Assembly: GCA_003216835.1 (NCBI GenBank)
Contig: QCIF01000001.1
Span: forward strand, 1-64,000
Reading direction: 5' to 3'
Source: Prochlorococcus sp. AG-402-K10
Lineage (GTDB): Bacteria; Cyanobacteriota; Cyanobacteriia; PCC-6307; Cyanobiaceae
DNA length: 64,000 nucleotides
This document shows positions 51,027 through 62,050 of the stretch, in pieces. The position numbers and the translations under genes were made by a program. Position 1 is the first letter of the stretch, and every line of letters begins with the position of its first letter. Below the pieces are notes generated by a model, which did not search any database, was not told the DNA's origin, and saw nothing but the letters and a program-made list of their open reading frames with translations.

Positions 51027-52556
51027 TTAAGGTCTGCGCCAGAAAATATTATCTTTAGAAAGTAATTGATCAGATTCAGGAGGTCCCCAGGTCATAGATT
51101 CGTAATTGTATAACGGCAACTTCCAGGGGGCATTATCCATCAATTCTATTAATGGCGTATAAAGTTTCCATGCTGCCTCTACCTCATCACTTCTGGTAAA
51201 TAAAGTTGGATCAGAGAGCATTGCATCAGCTAATAATCTTACATAACCTTCATCAGAGGGCTCTCCAAATGATTCATCATAGGAAAATTCCATCTCAACT
51301 GGTCTAGATTTCATTCCAGAACCAGGAGATTTGACTTCAAATTTGAATGTAGCACCTTCATTAGGCTGAATTCTAAGAATAAGTTGGTTTGTTGAAGGGT
51401 TAATTATTGTTGATTCAAATAAATGCACAGGGACATCTTTAAATGTCAAGACTATTTCCCCAAGTCTTTTTGGTAACCTTTTTCCTGTTCTCAAATAAAA
51501 AGGAACTCCTTGCCAACGCCAATTATCAATAAAAACTTTTGTTGCAACATAAGTTTCTGTAGTACTATTTAAATTCACACCATCTTCCTGCCTATATCCT
51601 TTAAGTCGATTTAAACTATTCCCTCCCTCTACATACTGACCTCTAATGCAGCATTTCCATGGTTCACTTTCATCCGCAAGCTTTGTAGCTTGAAGAACCT
51701 TCGCTTTTTCGTTTCTTATTGCCTCCGGCTCAAATTTACCAGGGGGTTCCATTGCAGTAACTGCTAGCATTTGTGTTAGATGATTTTGAAGCATATCTCT
51801 CAAAGCTCCCGAACTTTCGTAATAACCAGCTCTATCTTCAACACCTACTGTCTCAGATGAAGTTATTTGAACACTTGAAATATAGTTTCTATTCCATATT
51901 GGTTCAAAAATAGTATTAGCAAATCTCATAACTAGTATATTTTGAACGGTCTCTTTACCTAAATAATGATCAATCCTATATATCTGACTTTCATCTGCAC
52001 AACTTTGAACTGTTTTATTTAATTTTCTTGCACTTAAATAATCTTTCCCAAAAGGTTTTTCAATTACTATACGACTTTTCTTAGGGTCATCTATTAATCC
52101 AGCGACTTTAAGAGATTTACATCCGCTGGCATAGAAATTTGGTGATACTGATAAGTAAAAGGTTCTGTTACCATGTGTGGCTTGTGATTTATCAATATCA
52201 TTTAATCTTTTAGAAAGCCTTATTACATGATTAATTTGTTGTAAATCCACTGACTCATAGAAAAGATAATTTGAAAATTGTTCCCATTCTTTTTCATTAC
52301 CTAAAATTTGTTCTGACAACTTAACTTTCATCTTTTCCCTAAATTCATCATCAGTCCAAGGTCTCCTTGCACAACCAACTATACCGAATTCACTAGGAAT
52401 TCTTCTTTGCAAAAACAGTTCAAATAATGCTGGTATTAGTTTTCTATGAGTAAGGTCTCCACTCGCTCCAAAAATAACTAAACATTGTGGCGAAATAACT
52501 CTTTCTTGTCGTAAACCTAATCTAAGAGGATTACTTAAAGTTGAATTCATATTCAA
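51027..52556 (-). CDS. zwf: Glucose-6-phosphate 1-dehydrogenase
   Basis: NADP-dependent first step of the oxidative pentose phosphate pathway, used at night. 509 residues. Nucleotide motif FGASGDLTHRKLIPALFEL (29-47), catalytic segment RIDHYLGKETVQN near 195 and substrate site EKPFG are all present. Upstream of opcA. Confidence 0.96.
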   Translation of the reverse strand: MNMNSTLSNPLRLGLRQERVISPQCLVIFGASGDLTHRKLIPALFELFLQRRIPSEFGIVGCARRPWTDDEFREKMKVKLSEQILGNEKEWEQFSNYLFYESVDLQQINHVIRLSKRLNDIDKSQATHGNRTFYLSVSPNFYASGCKSLKVAGLIDDPKKSRIVIEKPFGKDYLSARKLNKTVQSCADESQIYRIDHYLGKETVQNILVMRFANTIFEPIWNRNYISSVQITSSETVGVEDRAGYYESSGALRDMLQNHLTQMLAVTAMEPPGKFEPEAIRNEKAKVLQATKLADESEPWKCCIRGQYVEGGNSLNRLKGYRQEDGVNLNSTTETYVATKVFIDNWRWQGVPFYLRTGKRLPKRLGEIVLTFKDVPVHLFESTIINPSTNQLILRIQPNEGATFKFEVKSPGSGMKSRPVEMEFSYDESFGEPSDEGYVRLLADAMLSDPTLFTRSDEVEAAWKLYTPLIELMDNAPWKLPLYNYESMTWGPPESDQLLSKDNIFWRRP

Positions 52557-52661
52557 AATTATCTTATTTCTAAAATCCTCTTTTTTTAATTAATTAGCTA
52601 CATTTTGTGTCTAAACCAAAAAGTATCAATAAGTTTATATTTAGATTTCAATCTTACAGAG

Positions 52662-53774
<1,113 letters not shown>

Positions 53775-53948
53775 TTAGAATTCTTTTATAAAACACTATC
53801 AATTTGTATATTAAACTGTTTGATTTTTATAAAAATGGTTACGTTTTGAGATCGGAATATTTTAAAAGAAGTTTAATCATTTAAAGATTTTGTAGTTTTT
53901 CTCGGTATAGTAACTCAGTAATATTTTAACTTGATCAAAAACTCAATA

Positions 53949-54485
53949 ATGAATAATTCTCAAGGATCTGAATATCATTCTGAGAATAATGATTACAGGA
54001 CAATTGAGCAAACTATGGAAAAGTTTCCTGGAGGGACGAGAAGACTTGCAGCACAGTTAACAACTACTGCAACTTTTGAATCTCTATGGAATGTTCTAAC
54101 TGATTATGATCGTCTAAATCTTTATATACCAAACCTCTTATTAAGCAAAAAAATATACAAAAAAAATAATAATGTTCATTTAAAACAAGTTGGGGCTCAA
54201 GATTTCCTTGGAATAAAATTTTCCGCTGAAGTAACTATTGATTTATTTGAAGAGAAAGAACTTGGCCTTTTGAAGTTTAGTTTAATTAAAGGAGATTTCA
54301 GAAAATTCGAAGGTAGTTGGAGAATTAAAAAAAACAAAGACAATTCAAAAAACTCATTAATTTATGATTTAACTGTACAAGGTTGTCAATGGATGCCTAT
54401 TGGGATGATTGAGAAAAGGTTAAAAAATGATCTTTCTGAAAACTTGCTTGCTGTTGACAAGCAAGCAAAATTATCAATAATTTAA
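53949..54485 (+). CDS. START/SRPBCC-type lipid-binding protein
   Basis: 178 residues from the ATG at 53949; a TTG lies six codons upstream. The pattern GTRRLAAQLTTTATFESLWNVLTDYDRLNLYIPNLL is the cyanobacterial/plastid SRPBCC (polyketide cyclase-like) family. The family forms a hydrophobic cavity; quinone or lipid binding is possible. Divergent from petH and convergent with the tRNA-Glu gene. Confidence 0.8.
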   Translation: MNNSQGSEYHSENNDYRTIEQTMEKFPGGTRRLAAQLTTTATFESLWNVLTDYDRLNLYIPNLLLSKKIYKKNNNVHLKQVGAQDFLGIKFSAEVTIDLFEEKELGLLKFSLIKGDFRKFEGSWRIKKNKDNSKNSLIYDLTVQGCQWMPIGMIEKRLKNDLSENLLAVDKQAKLSII

Positions 54486-54509
54486 TTCAAATAGCTTAAT
54501 TTTTAAAAA

Positions 54510-54582
54510 TAGCCCCAAGGGGATTCGAACCCCTGTCGCCTCCGTGAAAGGGAGGTGTCCTAGGCCTCTAGACGATGGGGCC
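54510..54582 (-). tRNA. tRNA-Glu (UUC)
   Basis: A 73-base cloverleaf on the minus strand. The anticodon loop CTTTCAC contains TTC, the anticodon stem is CCTCC/GGAGG, the T arm has GTTCGAATC, and the D arm CGTCTAGAGGCCTAGGACA is normal. Acceptor GGCCCCA/TGGGGCT includes one G-U pair, and no CCA is encoded. Besides translation it supplies Glu-tRNA for tetrapyrrole synthesis. Confidence 0.95.
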
Positions 54583-54623
54583 AAGGAAATAACATTATAT
54601 GCTTTTTAAAATTAAGAGCAAAG

Positions 54624-55742
54624 CTATCCTTTCGTCAAGTATTGTTGATCTTTATTTTGGCCTTGCCATACAGGAACTGTAAAATGAAAGCAAGAACCTT
54701 CACCAACTTCAGATACAACCCATATTCTTCCTCCATGAACTTCTACTATTCGCCTGCAAACAGATAAGCCGATTCCAAATCCAGATGTCCCCTCAGATGT
54801 CTGTGGTAGCCGTACTCTATCAAGAAAGATTCTTTTTTGTTCATTTAAAGGAATTCCTGCACCTTTGTCACAAATTGTTATTTCTACCCATTGATTTGTC
54901 TTGTGAATCATTGTGATTTTTATAGAACCAGAATCATTTGAGAATTTAAGAGCATTTTCAATTAAATTTAAAAATACTTGCCTCATTCTTCTCTGATCTG
55001 CAAATACACTTGGAAGATCAGTGGGAATATCAGTATCAATTTGAATATTTCTTAATCTCCAGAACTTTTCTAATTCAAGCATTGCTTCAGCAGTTATATT
55101 ACCCAAATCAATTTTTTGAGGATTAAATAATGCTTCCCATTTAGTTGTACCAACTTCAAGAAGATCTTGAGATAAAAGTTCAATTTCTTCTAAACGTCTT
55201 TTGATTACATCTTGTAATTTTGCTATGTCAATTTGACCTAGTTTCTGACTTTGAATCGCAAGAGTTGCAGCAGTAAGAGGAGTTCTTAATTCATGTGCAA
55301 CCATTCTTAACAATCTTTCTTGCGATTCAATTCTTTTAGTTAGAGTTTCATTTTCTTGTCTTAAGACAAGAAGTTCATCTTCTAAAAGAAATTCTTTTTG
55401 AGTTCTTATTGAATCGATTTTAGAAGATTGCAGATTAACTCCCAAATTTTTTGTTAACCTTTCCTGTGTCCATCTTGGCAACCAAGTCTGAACTTGAACA
55501 AAAAGATTACTTCCAGCAAATACTTGTTTTGGTCCTGGTGAGATCTTTATTAGAGCAGGTATAGCAACTAGTCTATGTAACTCTAAGAGCTCAGGCTGTT
55601 CAGTAGGTTCAGAAATTTGAAGAGATATCTTAAATTCACAATCATCCGATTCTAAATACGTTAATAATGATTTAATGTCTGCACTAGAAAGGTGATTTCT
55701 AGACGCTACAAGTATTAATTTTAGTTCTTTTTTTTCATTCAA
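54624..55742 (-). CDS. sasA: KaiC-interacting sensor histidine kinase SasA
   Basis: Clock output kinase that phosphorylates RpaA when stimulated by KaiC. 372 residues. The first 95 residues are the KaiB-like thioredoxin-fold domain ([19 protein letters not shown]). A coiled coil follows (about 118-142). The kinase part has H-box [13 protein letters not shown] (His150), N box [14 protein letters not shown] and G boxes DKGAGIPL and GFGIGLSVC. Prochlorococcus keeps SasA although it lacks KaiA. Confidence 0.95.
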   Translation of the reverse strand: MNEKKELKLILVASRNHLSSADIKSLLTYLESDDCEFKISLQISEPTEQPELLELHRLVAIPALIKISPGPKQVFAGSNLFVQVQTWLPRWTQERLTKNLGVNLQSSKIDSIRTQKEFLLEDELLVLRQENETLTKRIESQERLLRMVAHELRTPLTAATLAIQSQKLGQIDIAKLQDVIKRRLEEIELLSQDLLEVGTTKWEALFNPQKIDLGNITAEAMLELEKFWRLRNIQIDTDIPTDLPSVFADQRRMRQVFLNLIENALKFSNDSGSIKITMIHKTNQWVEITICDKGAGIPLNEQKRIFLDRVRLPQTSEGTSGFGIGLSVCRRIVEVHGGRIWVVSEVGEGSCFHFTVPVWQGQNKDQQYLTKG

Positions 55743-55849
55743 ATCATTCCCCCTGAGGTGTTGAAAAGCTGTTAATCCTTATAAACACATTAAGATATTT
55801 ATAATTATTTTACAGATAAGCTATTAATTATTATAGGACTTATTTATAA

Positions 55850-56392
55850 ATGGTTGTTATTAATCGAAAAGATAGCTTCAATTTTGGACAAAATAATTCT
55901 CCAGAAATTAGTTTAAATAGAAATCTAAAAAGATGGTTCTCTAGAAATATTGGACTTTGGAAATCTAATAGAACATATTTTTTTGAGGAGAAAAAAAAAA
56001 CATATAACCTATGTATGAATATAAATATTGAAACTATTGAAAATGACAAAGAATGGGATTCGACTTATAAATTCAATTGGTATCCTGAAAAAAAATATAC
56101 TTTCTTTGACGAAAATCCACAATATAAAGAGAGAGGTGAAATGCAAGCCTTCTTGAATGGACATCAATTATTAAGAGAAAATTTTTATTTAAGTAACGTT
56201 GAAGGGATATCCAATATTAAGCAAGTAGATGAACATGAAATGATTTTTGAATCTTCATATGATGACTGGTATATTCTCGAGCATACAAGACTCGTTGATA
56301 CAGACAATTATAGATTTAGGGTTATATATTCATGGAATAAAAATAAACTTAAAATTGTAGAAAATCATCATGAAATAAAAATTATTAAGTAA
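55850..56392 (+). CDS. CpeS-like (lipocalin-fold) hypothetical protein
   Basis: 180 residues. WFSRNIGLWKSNRTYFFEEK near residue 30 and FESSYDDWYILEHTRLVDTD, NYRFRVIYSW near 140-165 resemble the CpeS/CpeU bilin-lyase family (W.S.RT... and LYD....E.iwfvD.n.RfRvS). Overall similarity is low. It may be a true bilin lyase, another lipocalin-type binding protein, or only share the fold. No bilin gene is near. Divergent from sasA. Confidence 0.45.
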   Translation: MVVINRKDSFNFGQNNSPEISLNRNLKRWFSRNIGLWKSNRTYFFEEKKKTYNLCMNINIETIENDKEWDSTYKFNWYPEKKYTFFDENPQYKERGEMQAFLNGHQLLRENFYLSNVEGISNIKQVDEHEMIFESSYDDWYILEHTRLVDTDNYRFRVIYSWNKNKLKIVENHHEIKIIK

Positions 56393-56467
56393 GATTAATC
56401 GATGATTTTTAGATTAAAAATAAAAAATGCTATCTTTAATAACATTGATAAATAAATTTAAATTAAT

Positions 56468-56905
56468 ATGAAGTTTTTGCAATTATTTAAGATACTTTCA
56501 GCTCCATTAATTTCTTCAGTTGTTCTTTTCAATACAACTCCAGGATTAAGTACACTTAAAGCAGCCACCAAAACAACTCCTGCCACTGAAAAAGATCTTG
56601 ATTTTTATCAGAAGATGGGAGTTGCTTACGTTTGTTCTGCAAGTGCAAGAGGGAATGATTCGGATTTCGAGAAATCATTAAATGTTGCGGCAAACTTATT
56701 TACTACAGCTTTGGAGCAAAAACATGGAGGCTTTATCAAAGAGGGAAGAAAGAAAGCACAAAAAATTGAAATTAAAAACTTATATAGCAATGTTTTGTTC
56801 CAATTATTAGGAGGATCTATAAAATATTGTGGAGATAATGTTCCTGAGGCAATGAAAAAAGGGTTTAAAGATACGCTAGAAAAGAGACAGGAATTAAATA
56901 AATAA
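56468..56905 (+). CDS. Small exported hypothetical protein
   Basis: 145 residues. Signal peptide of about 33 residues, then helices with two cysteines (Cys56 in AYVCSASARG, Cys117 in IKYCGDNVPE) that may pair. The LNVAANLFTTALEQKHGG segment is regular and well conserved in style. No family is recognised; I would not give an enzymatic name. It converges with prs. Confidence 0.6.
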   Translation: MKFLQLFKILSAPLISSVVLFNTTPGLSTLKAATKTTPATEKDLDFYQKMGVAYVCSASARGNDSDFEKSLNVAANLFTTALEQKHGGFIKEGRKKAQKIEIKNLYSNVLFQLLGGSIKYCGDNVPEAMKKGFKDTLEKRQELNK

Positions 56906-56918
56906 TAATTATTATTGA

Positions 56919-57914
56919 CTATCTAAACATAGAGCTAACTGAACTTTCTTCATGAATCCTCCAAATAGCTTCTCCTAGCATATTTGCAACAGAAAGTACT
57001 TTTAATTGAGGGAAACTCCCTTTCAAAACGACAGGAATACTATTAGTTACAATGACTTGCTCAAATAAATCATGCATACTTAATCTTTCATGAGAAGGAG
57101 GAGAAAATACCGCATGTGAAGCGCATGCAAATATTCTTTTTGCACCCTCTTTTTTCAACAAATTAGCTCCAGAACAAATTGTTCCTCCCGTATCTATCAT
57201 GTCGTCTATAAGGATAGCTGTTTTGCCCTTAACTTCTCCTATTACAGTTAGACTCTCAGCAATATTATGAGCGGCTCTTCTTTTATCAATTATAGCCAAT
57301 GGGGCATCATTCATTAGCTTTGCGAATGCCCTTGCTCTTGCGACACCTCCTACATCGGGAGAAACAACTACAACTTCTTCTAAGTTTAAACTCTCTAAAT
57401 AATCAATTAAAACAGGAGATCCGTAAATATGATCACATGGAATATCAAAATATCCTTGTATTTGAGCAGAGTGAAGATCCATAGCAAGAACTCTATCAAC
57501 TCCTGATTTCTCGAGCAAATTAGCTGTGAGCTTGGCAGTAATAGATTCTCTTCCAGAAGTCTTTCTATCTGCTCTGGCATATCCAAAATATGGAATTACA
57601 GCAGTAATTTGTCTAGCGGATGCTCTTTTGCAAGCGTCAACCATAATCATCAACTCCATTAAACTATCATTAACAGGAGCACACGTAGGTTGTATTAGAA
57701 ATACATCACAACCTCTAATTGATTGTTGGATTTGAACATAAAGTTCTCCATCTGCAAATCTTTTAGATATTAACGGCACATTCTCTATCCCTAAATATGA
57801 AGCTATCTCAACTGCTAATTTAGGATTTGATGTTCCACTTACTAACCTTAATCGACTATTATTTAGATTAAAGTTTGGCTCTTTATTCTGCACTGCCGTG
57901 ATAAAGCTTGTCAC
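56919..57914 (-). CDS. prs: Ribose-phosphate pyrophosphokinase
   Basis: Makes PRPP from ribose 5-phosphate and ATP for purine, pyrimidine, histidine and NAD synthesis. 331 residues. RFADGELYVQI, the PRPP-family motif DDMIDTGGTICSGA near 240 and VSPDVGGVARARAFA (ribose-phosphate loop) are all present. Confidence 0.96.
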   Translation of the reverse strand: MTSFITAVQNKEPNFNLNNSRLRLVSGTSNPKLAVEIASYLGIENVPLISKRFADGELYVQIQQSIRGCDVFLIQPTCAPVNDSLMELMIMVDACKRASARQITAVIPYFGYARADRKTSGRESITAKLTANLLEKSGVDRVLAMDLHSAQIQGYFDIPCDHIYGSPVLIDYLESLNLEEVVVVSPDVGGVARARAFAKLMNDAPLAIIDKRRAAHNIAESLTVIGEVKGKTAILIDDMIDTGGTICSGANLLKKEGAKRIFACASHAVFSPPSHERLSMHDLFEQVIVTNSIPVVLKGSFPQLKVLSVANMLGEAIWRIHEESSVSSMFR

Positions 57915-58172
57915 GAAATTAGCACTATAAAACTATATTATTATCGTAGTCGTTTATGTGAAATTCGCACAGATAAATTAACTTGATTTTGTCAAAAGTC
58001 ACAACTATTGATTTTTAAGCAATAAAGATATCTAAAAATAATTTATGTACACTTTTTAATCTAATCTTTAGTAATTTATAACTTTATTTGTTAATTGAGA
58101 TGAATTTGTATATGTTTAGACTAAAAAAATGTTTTTTATTTGAATTGTAAAAATCAAAATATTTTTAAAGCC

Positions 58173-59690
58173 ATGTCAATAAAATCAATTCTAACTGAAA
58201 AATCATTAGGTATACTGATGCATCCTTCAAGTCTTCCTGGAGGAACTCAGAGTGGTACATTTGGAAGAGAAGCTAAAGTCTGGATTGAAAAGCTTTCAAA
58301 TTATGGTATAAATTTCTGGCAATTTTTACCTCTTACACCAACAGACTCAACTGGATCTCCATATAGTTCGCCCTCTAGTTTTGCTCTCAACCCATGGTTT
58401 CTTGACATTAAAGAATTAATTGAAAAACGTTTTGTATTTATTTCTAAGGAAGAGGAACTAGGAATAAAAAACCAAAATAATTATTTTGATTTTGATTTAG
58501 CAGACAATTTATCGAAAGAATTAGGAGATCATCTATTAAATGCATGGGAATACCAATCTGAACAAAGAAAAAAAGACTTTTTTGAATGGATTAAAAATAA
58601 TTATTGGGTAGAAGATTATTCCATATTTATGGTCATAAGAGAAGAGTTCAATATGCTGCCTTGGTGGAAATGGCCTATACAATTTAAAGAGGGGAATATA
58701 GAGTCTTTGAGACCATGGATAGAAAAAAATAAAGAAGCAATACTTATAAAAAAATTAATCCAGTGGCACCTAGACAATCAATGGAAAACAATTAAAAAAT
58801 TTGCGAAATCTAATGGAATTAACCTAATTGGGGATTTACCTTTTTATGTTTCAAGAGACAGTGTTGATGTCTGGAAAAACAAAAAACTTTTCTCGGTAAC
58901 TCAAAATGGAGATTTACTCTTTCAAAGTGGTGTTCCTCCTGATTATTTTTCCTCTACAGGACAACTATGGGGTACTCCAACTTATTGCTGGTCAAAACAT
59001 AAAAGCGAAAACTTCGATTGGTGGAGAAGGAGATTTAGAAGGCAATTTGAACTGGTGGACTTTTTAAGGTTGGATCATTTCAGGGCTTTATCAGGATATT
59101 GGAGAGTTGAAGGTAATGCTAAGACTGCAATTAATGGCAAGTGGATAAATTCTCCGGGGAGAAGAATTTTAAACATTTTGAAGAAAGATTTAAAAGCTGA
59201 TCATTTACCTATTATTGCTGAAGACCTTGGTGTTATAACAGCTGACGTAGAAAAGTTACGGAAAAATTTCGAACTACCAGGAATGAAAATTCTACAATTT
59301 GCTTTTGATGGAAATCCACACAACCCTTATCTACCAAATAATATCGAAGGAGAGAATTGGGTGGTTTATACAGGTACTCATGACAACTCTACCTCTAAAT
59401 CATGGTGGGAAGGCTTAGATAACAACGTTAAAACAAAACTAAATGATGATTATAAACTTTTTAATAATCCTTCTTGGGATTTAATGGAAATTGGAATGAA
59501 GACAAAAGCTAATCTATTTATCGCCCCAATACAAGATATTTTATCTTTAGATGACACTTGCAGATTAAACACCCCTGGAACAATAAAAAATAACTGGAGA
59601 TGGAAATTGAATAAAACCTTAGAAGAGATAGAACCTAAGCTAAAGGACTTTAGTGAACTTGGAAAGAATTGTGGGAGAATAAATGATTAA
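58173..59690 (+). CDS. malQ: 4-alpha-glucanotransferase
   Basis: Transfers alpha-1,4-glucan segments in glycogen/maltodextrin use. 505 residues from the ATG at 58173; the frame continues 11 codons up to a TTG. GH77 signatures: GDLPFYVSRDSVDVW, RLDHFRALSGYW (catalytic Asp), IAEDLGVI (catalytic Glu), and GTHDNSTSKSWW. It works on the same store as the GH57 enzyme encoded at 40.5-42.1 kb. Confidence 0.94.
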   Translation: MSIKSILTEKSLGILMHPSSLPGGTQSGTFGREAKVWIEKLSNYGINFWQFLPLTPTDSTGSPYSSPSSFALNPWFLDIKELIEKRFVFISKEEELGIKNQNNYFDFDLADNLSKELGDHLLNAWEYQSEQRKKDFFEWIKNNYWVEDYSIFMVIREEFNMLPWWKWPIQFKEGNIESLRPWIEKNKEAILIKKLIQWHLDNQWKTIKKFAKSNGINLIGDLPFYVSRDSVDVWKNKKLFSVTQNGDLLFQSGVPPDYFSSTGQLWGTPTYCWSKHKSENFDWWRRRFRRQFELVDFLRLDHFRALSGYWRVEGNAKTAINGKWINSPGRRILNILKKDLKADHLPIIAEDLGVITADVEKLRKNFELPGMKILQFAFDGNPHNPYLPNNIEGENWVVYTGTHDNSTSKSWWEGLDNNVKTKLNDDYKLFNNPSWDLMEIGMKTKANLFIAPIQDILSLDDTCRLNTPGTIKNNWRWKLNKTLEEIEPKLKDFSELGKNCGRIND

Positions 59691-59706
59691 GATTGTATGG
59701 AAAAAT

Positions 59707-60201
59707 TTATTTTTCGTTTATATTTTCTTTAATATTCTGAATCTCAATAATACTTACATTAGAAGCAAAATATCTTTTTAGAATAAATATCGTCAAAACC
59801 AACAATAAGAAATACAAAATACTTCCTACCCACGAATTAATAAAATCAAATTTTTTGACTAAAATATTTCTTCTATATTTCTTAGAGTTTTTATTTTCAT
59901 TTATTATTAAGCCTGAAAGACTATTTTTTCTTAGAGATAAACAGTCCTCCAATTTCAATAATATTGATCTTATAAAGGGATATTTAGGACGAATGTGTGC
60001 AATATTATTTTCAATCGATTTTATTGTATATTTTGGAATCTTTGACAATCGAGATAATTCTTCAATAGAAATATTCTTTTGAATTCTTGCTTCTTTTATT
60101 ATTTTTCCTATTTCATCATATTGACTAACCACTTTATCAAAGGTTCTATGATTATCAATTTTTGACTTATTTTTTAAAAATAGATTTTGAAATATTTTCA
60201 T
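59707..60201 (-). CDS. RodZ-like helix-turn-helix membrane protein
   Basis: 164 residues. An N-terminal Xre-type HTH (about 30-90: IGKIIKEARIQKNISIEELS, then RLSKIPKYTIKSIENN) is followed by a basic linker, one membrane helix (about 128-146) and a short outer tail. This is the layout of RodZ, which links MreB to the membrane, but the usual longer outer domain is missing. A membrane-bound regulator is the other reading. The gene ends 16 bases from the malQ stop on the other strand. Confidence 0.6.
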   Translation of the reverse strand: MKIFQNLFLKNKSKIDNHRTFDKVVSQYDEIGKIIKEARIQKNISIEELSRLSKIPKYTIKSIENNIAHIRPKYPFIRSILLKLEDCLSLRKNSLSGLIINENKNSKKYRRNILVKKFDFINSWVGSILYFLLLVLTIFILKRYFASNVSIIEIQNIKENINEK

Positions 60202-60326
60202 TTAATTTTATAAAATCCAGAAATATTTTTCTTTGACTAATCAATATCTATATATAAATAATTTAATATAATATTAATCAATTAGTAAATCAAAAATCAA
60301 AATTTAATGACATGATATAAATCAAA

Positions 60327-61985
60327 CTAAGCAGGAGATATAATACTTTGAACTGCACTTTTTGCAATATTTAATGGGCTAAAAGTTTCTCTAATTAAAC
60401 TTAAAAGTTTTTTTGCATCTTTTAGTTCTAATTTGTCATCTTTTATCAAACTTAGTAAAAGATTCTTTCTAACTTCAGATCCTTTTTTACTTACAAATAA
60501 TTTAATCCCAGCATTTGCTACAGGTATTAAATCTGCATTTATAGTTTCAGAATCTTTAAATAAAATATTTAATAAACTTTCAACTTTTTCTATTTGTATT
60601 CTTCCCTTATTATCAAAAACAACTTCTAAAAGAATTTCTACAATTTCATCTGAATTGTCTGTTAAAAGTTTCTTCGCAATATAAGGATATGCAACTTTTA
60701 GAATTTTAAACTCAGGATCGAGTCTTAAAGCTAAACCTTCTTGACTAACTACTGCCCTTATTATTAAAGCGAATCTACTGGGGACTCTAAAGGGGTAAGA
60801 GTACATTAGTTTTGAGAATTTATCAGTTACATTTTTTAGATTAAAATCACCCACGTTAGCATTTAAAGAACCTCCGAGAATCTCTTTAAGAGGTTCCACA
60901 ATTTGATTAAGGTCTTGTTCCTTAGTTAAAAAGCCTAATTTCTGAAAATCTTTAGCTAGAAGTAGATATTGTTCATTTATTATGTGCACAATTGCCTTAA
61001 TAAGAGTAAGCCTATCTGAATTTGTAATAGTGTCCATCATTCCAAAATCTATATATGCTAAATGTCCGGAATCTGTGCTTCCTCCTTTTAAAGCAAACAT
61101 GTTTCCAGGATGGGGGTCTGCATGGAAATAGCCATGTTCGAATAATTGTTGTAAACCACTTATTACACAAGTTTTTATAAAAGAAGCAGGAACCAAATTA
61201 TTTTTCTCTAATATTTCCCTATCTCTCAATTTAACTCCATCAATCCAAGATGTTGTAATAACCCTTTTTGAGGAAAAATCTTTTTCTAAATTGGGTATAA
61301 AGACATTTGGATTAGATTTGAATAAGTCAGCAAACTTCAGCGCATTTTTTGCTTCTTTTTCATAGTCAATTTCCTCAAAAAGGGCTTTACCAAATTCATC
61401 TATTATTTCTCCAATTCCAACACCTATATTTAATGGCAAGAATGAGGAAAAAGTAGTTGCTAAAATTTTTAGAATTACAATATCTCTCCTAATAAGGAAG
61501 TATAAATTAGGTCTCTGAACTTTTACAGCGCAATAATTATTATTTTTTGTTTTAGCTTTATAAACCTGACCTAAACTAGCTGAAGCTAGAGGAGTATCTG
61601 GGAATTCATCAAATAGTTCATTAGCAGGTGCTCCTAGTTCCTCTTCAATTATTTTTAGAGCGATTATATGTGGAAAAGGCGGAAGATTATCCTGTAAATT
61701 TGTTAATTCTGTTAACCAATCTTGCCTTACCAAATCAGGTCTAGTTGATAGGGCCTGACCTAATTTAATAAAACAAGGTCCTAAATCTGTAATTACATCA
61801 AAAAGATGTTTTGAAAGATTTTTCTGTACATTTTTATTTTTACTGTTACCTTGAAAAAGTATTCTTAAAAAAAGAAAAAATAAAGTTAAAAGGATATATA
61901 ACACTCTTGGGATAAAAATCCATGGCCTTAAGATCAACCAAATCAAATCTCCTTTTGGTGAGTATTCTGAATAAGGAATTGCCAT
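60327..61985 (-). CDS. ABC1/AarF/UbiB-family kinase-like protein
   Basis: 552 residues. Atypical kinase fold: ASASLGQVYKAKT (the Ala-rich loop of the family), AVKVQRPNL (Lys), FEEIDYEKEAKNA, GYFHADPHPGNMF (catalytic loop) and YIDFGMMD (Mg site). UbiB-type proteins of cyanobacteria and plastids are tied to quinone and tocopherol metabolism in membranes. A C-terminal hydrophobic stretch may help attachment. It is divergent from the decarboxylase gene, 65 bases apart. Confidence 0.87.
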   Translation of the reverse strand: MAIPYSEYSPKGDLIWLILRPWIFIPRVLYILLTLFFLFLRILFQGNSKNKNVQKNLSKHLFDVITDLGPCFIKLGQALSTRPDLVRQDWLTELTNLQDNLPPFPHIIALKIIEEELGAPANELFDEFPDTPLASASLGQVYKAKTKNNNYCAVKVQRPNLYFLIRRDIVILKILATTFSSFLPLNIGVGIGEIIDEFGKALFEEIDYEKEAKNALKFADLFKSNPNVFIPNLEKDFSSKRVITTSWIDGVKLRDREILEKNNLVPASFIKTCVISGLQQLFEHGYFHADPHPGNMFALKGGSTDSGHLAYIDFGMMDTITNSDRLTLIKAIVHIINEQYLLLAKDFQKLGFLTKEQDLNQIVEPLKEILGGSLNANVGDFNLKNVTDKFSKLMYSYPFRVPSRFALIIRAVVSQEGLALRLDPEFKILKVAYPYIAKKLLTDNSDEIVEILLEVVFDNKGRIQIEKVESLLNILFKDSETINADLIPVANAGIKLFVSKKGSEVRKNLLLSLIKDDKLELKDAKKLLSLIRETFSPLNIAKSAVQSIISPA

Positions 61986-62050
61986 TTAATTTCAAAGATA
62001 TTAAAGAAGAATTTCTATTTAGTTCATTCTATATAGGTCAATAATACTTC

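Noticed and set aside
54510-54582. tRNA-Glu as an island attachment site
   Set aside because: Flanking genes are core genes on both sides and no integrase or partial tRNA repeat was seen.
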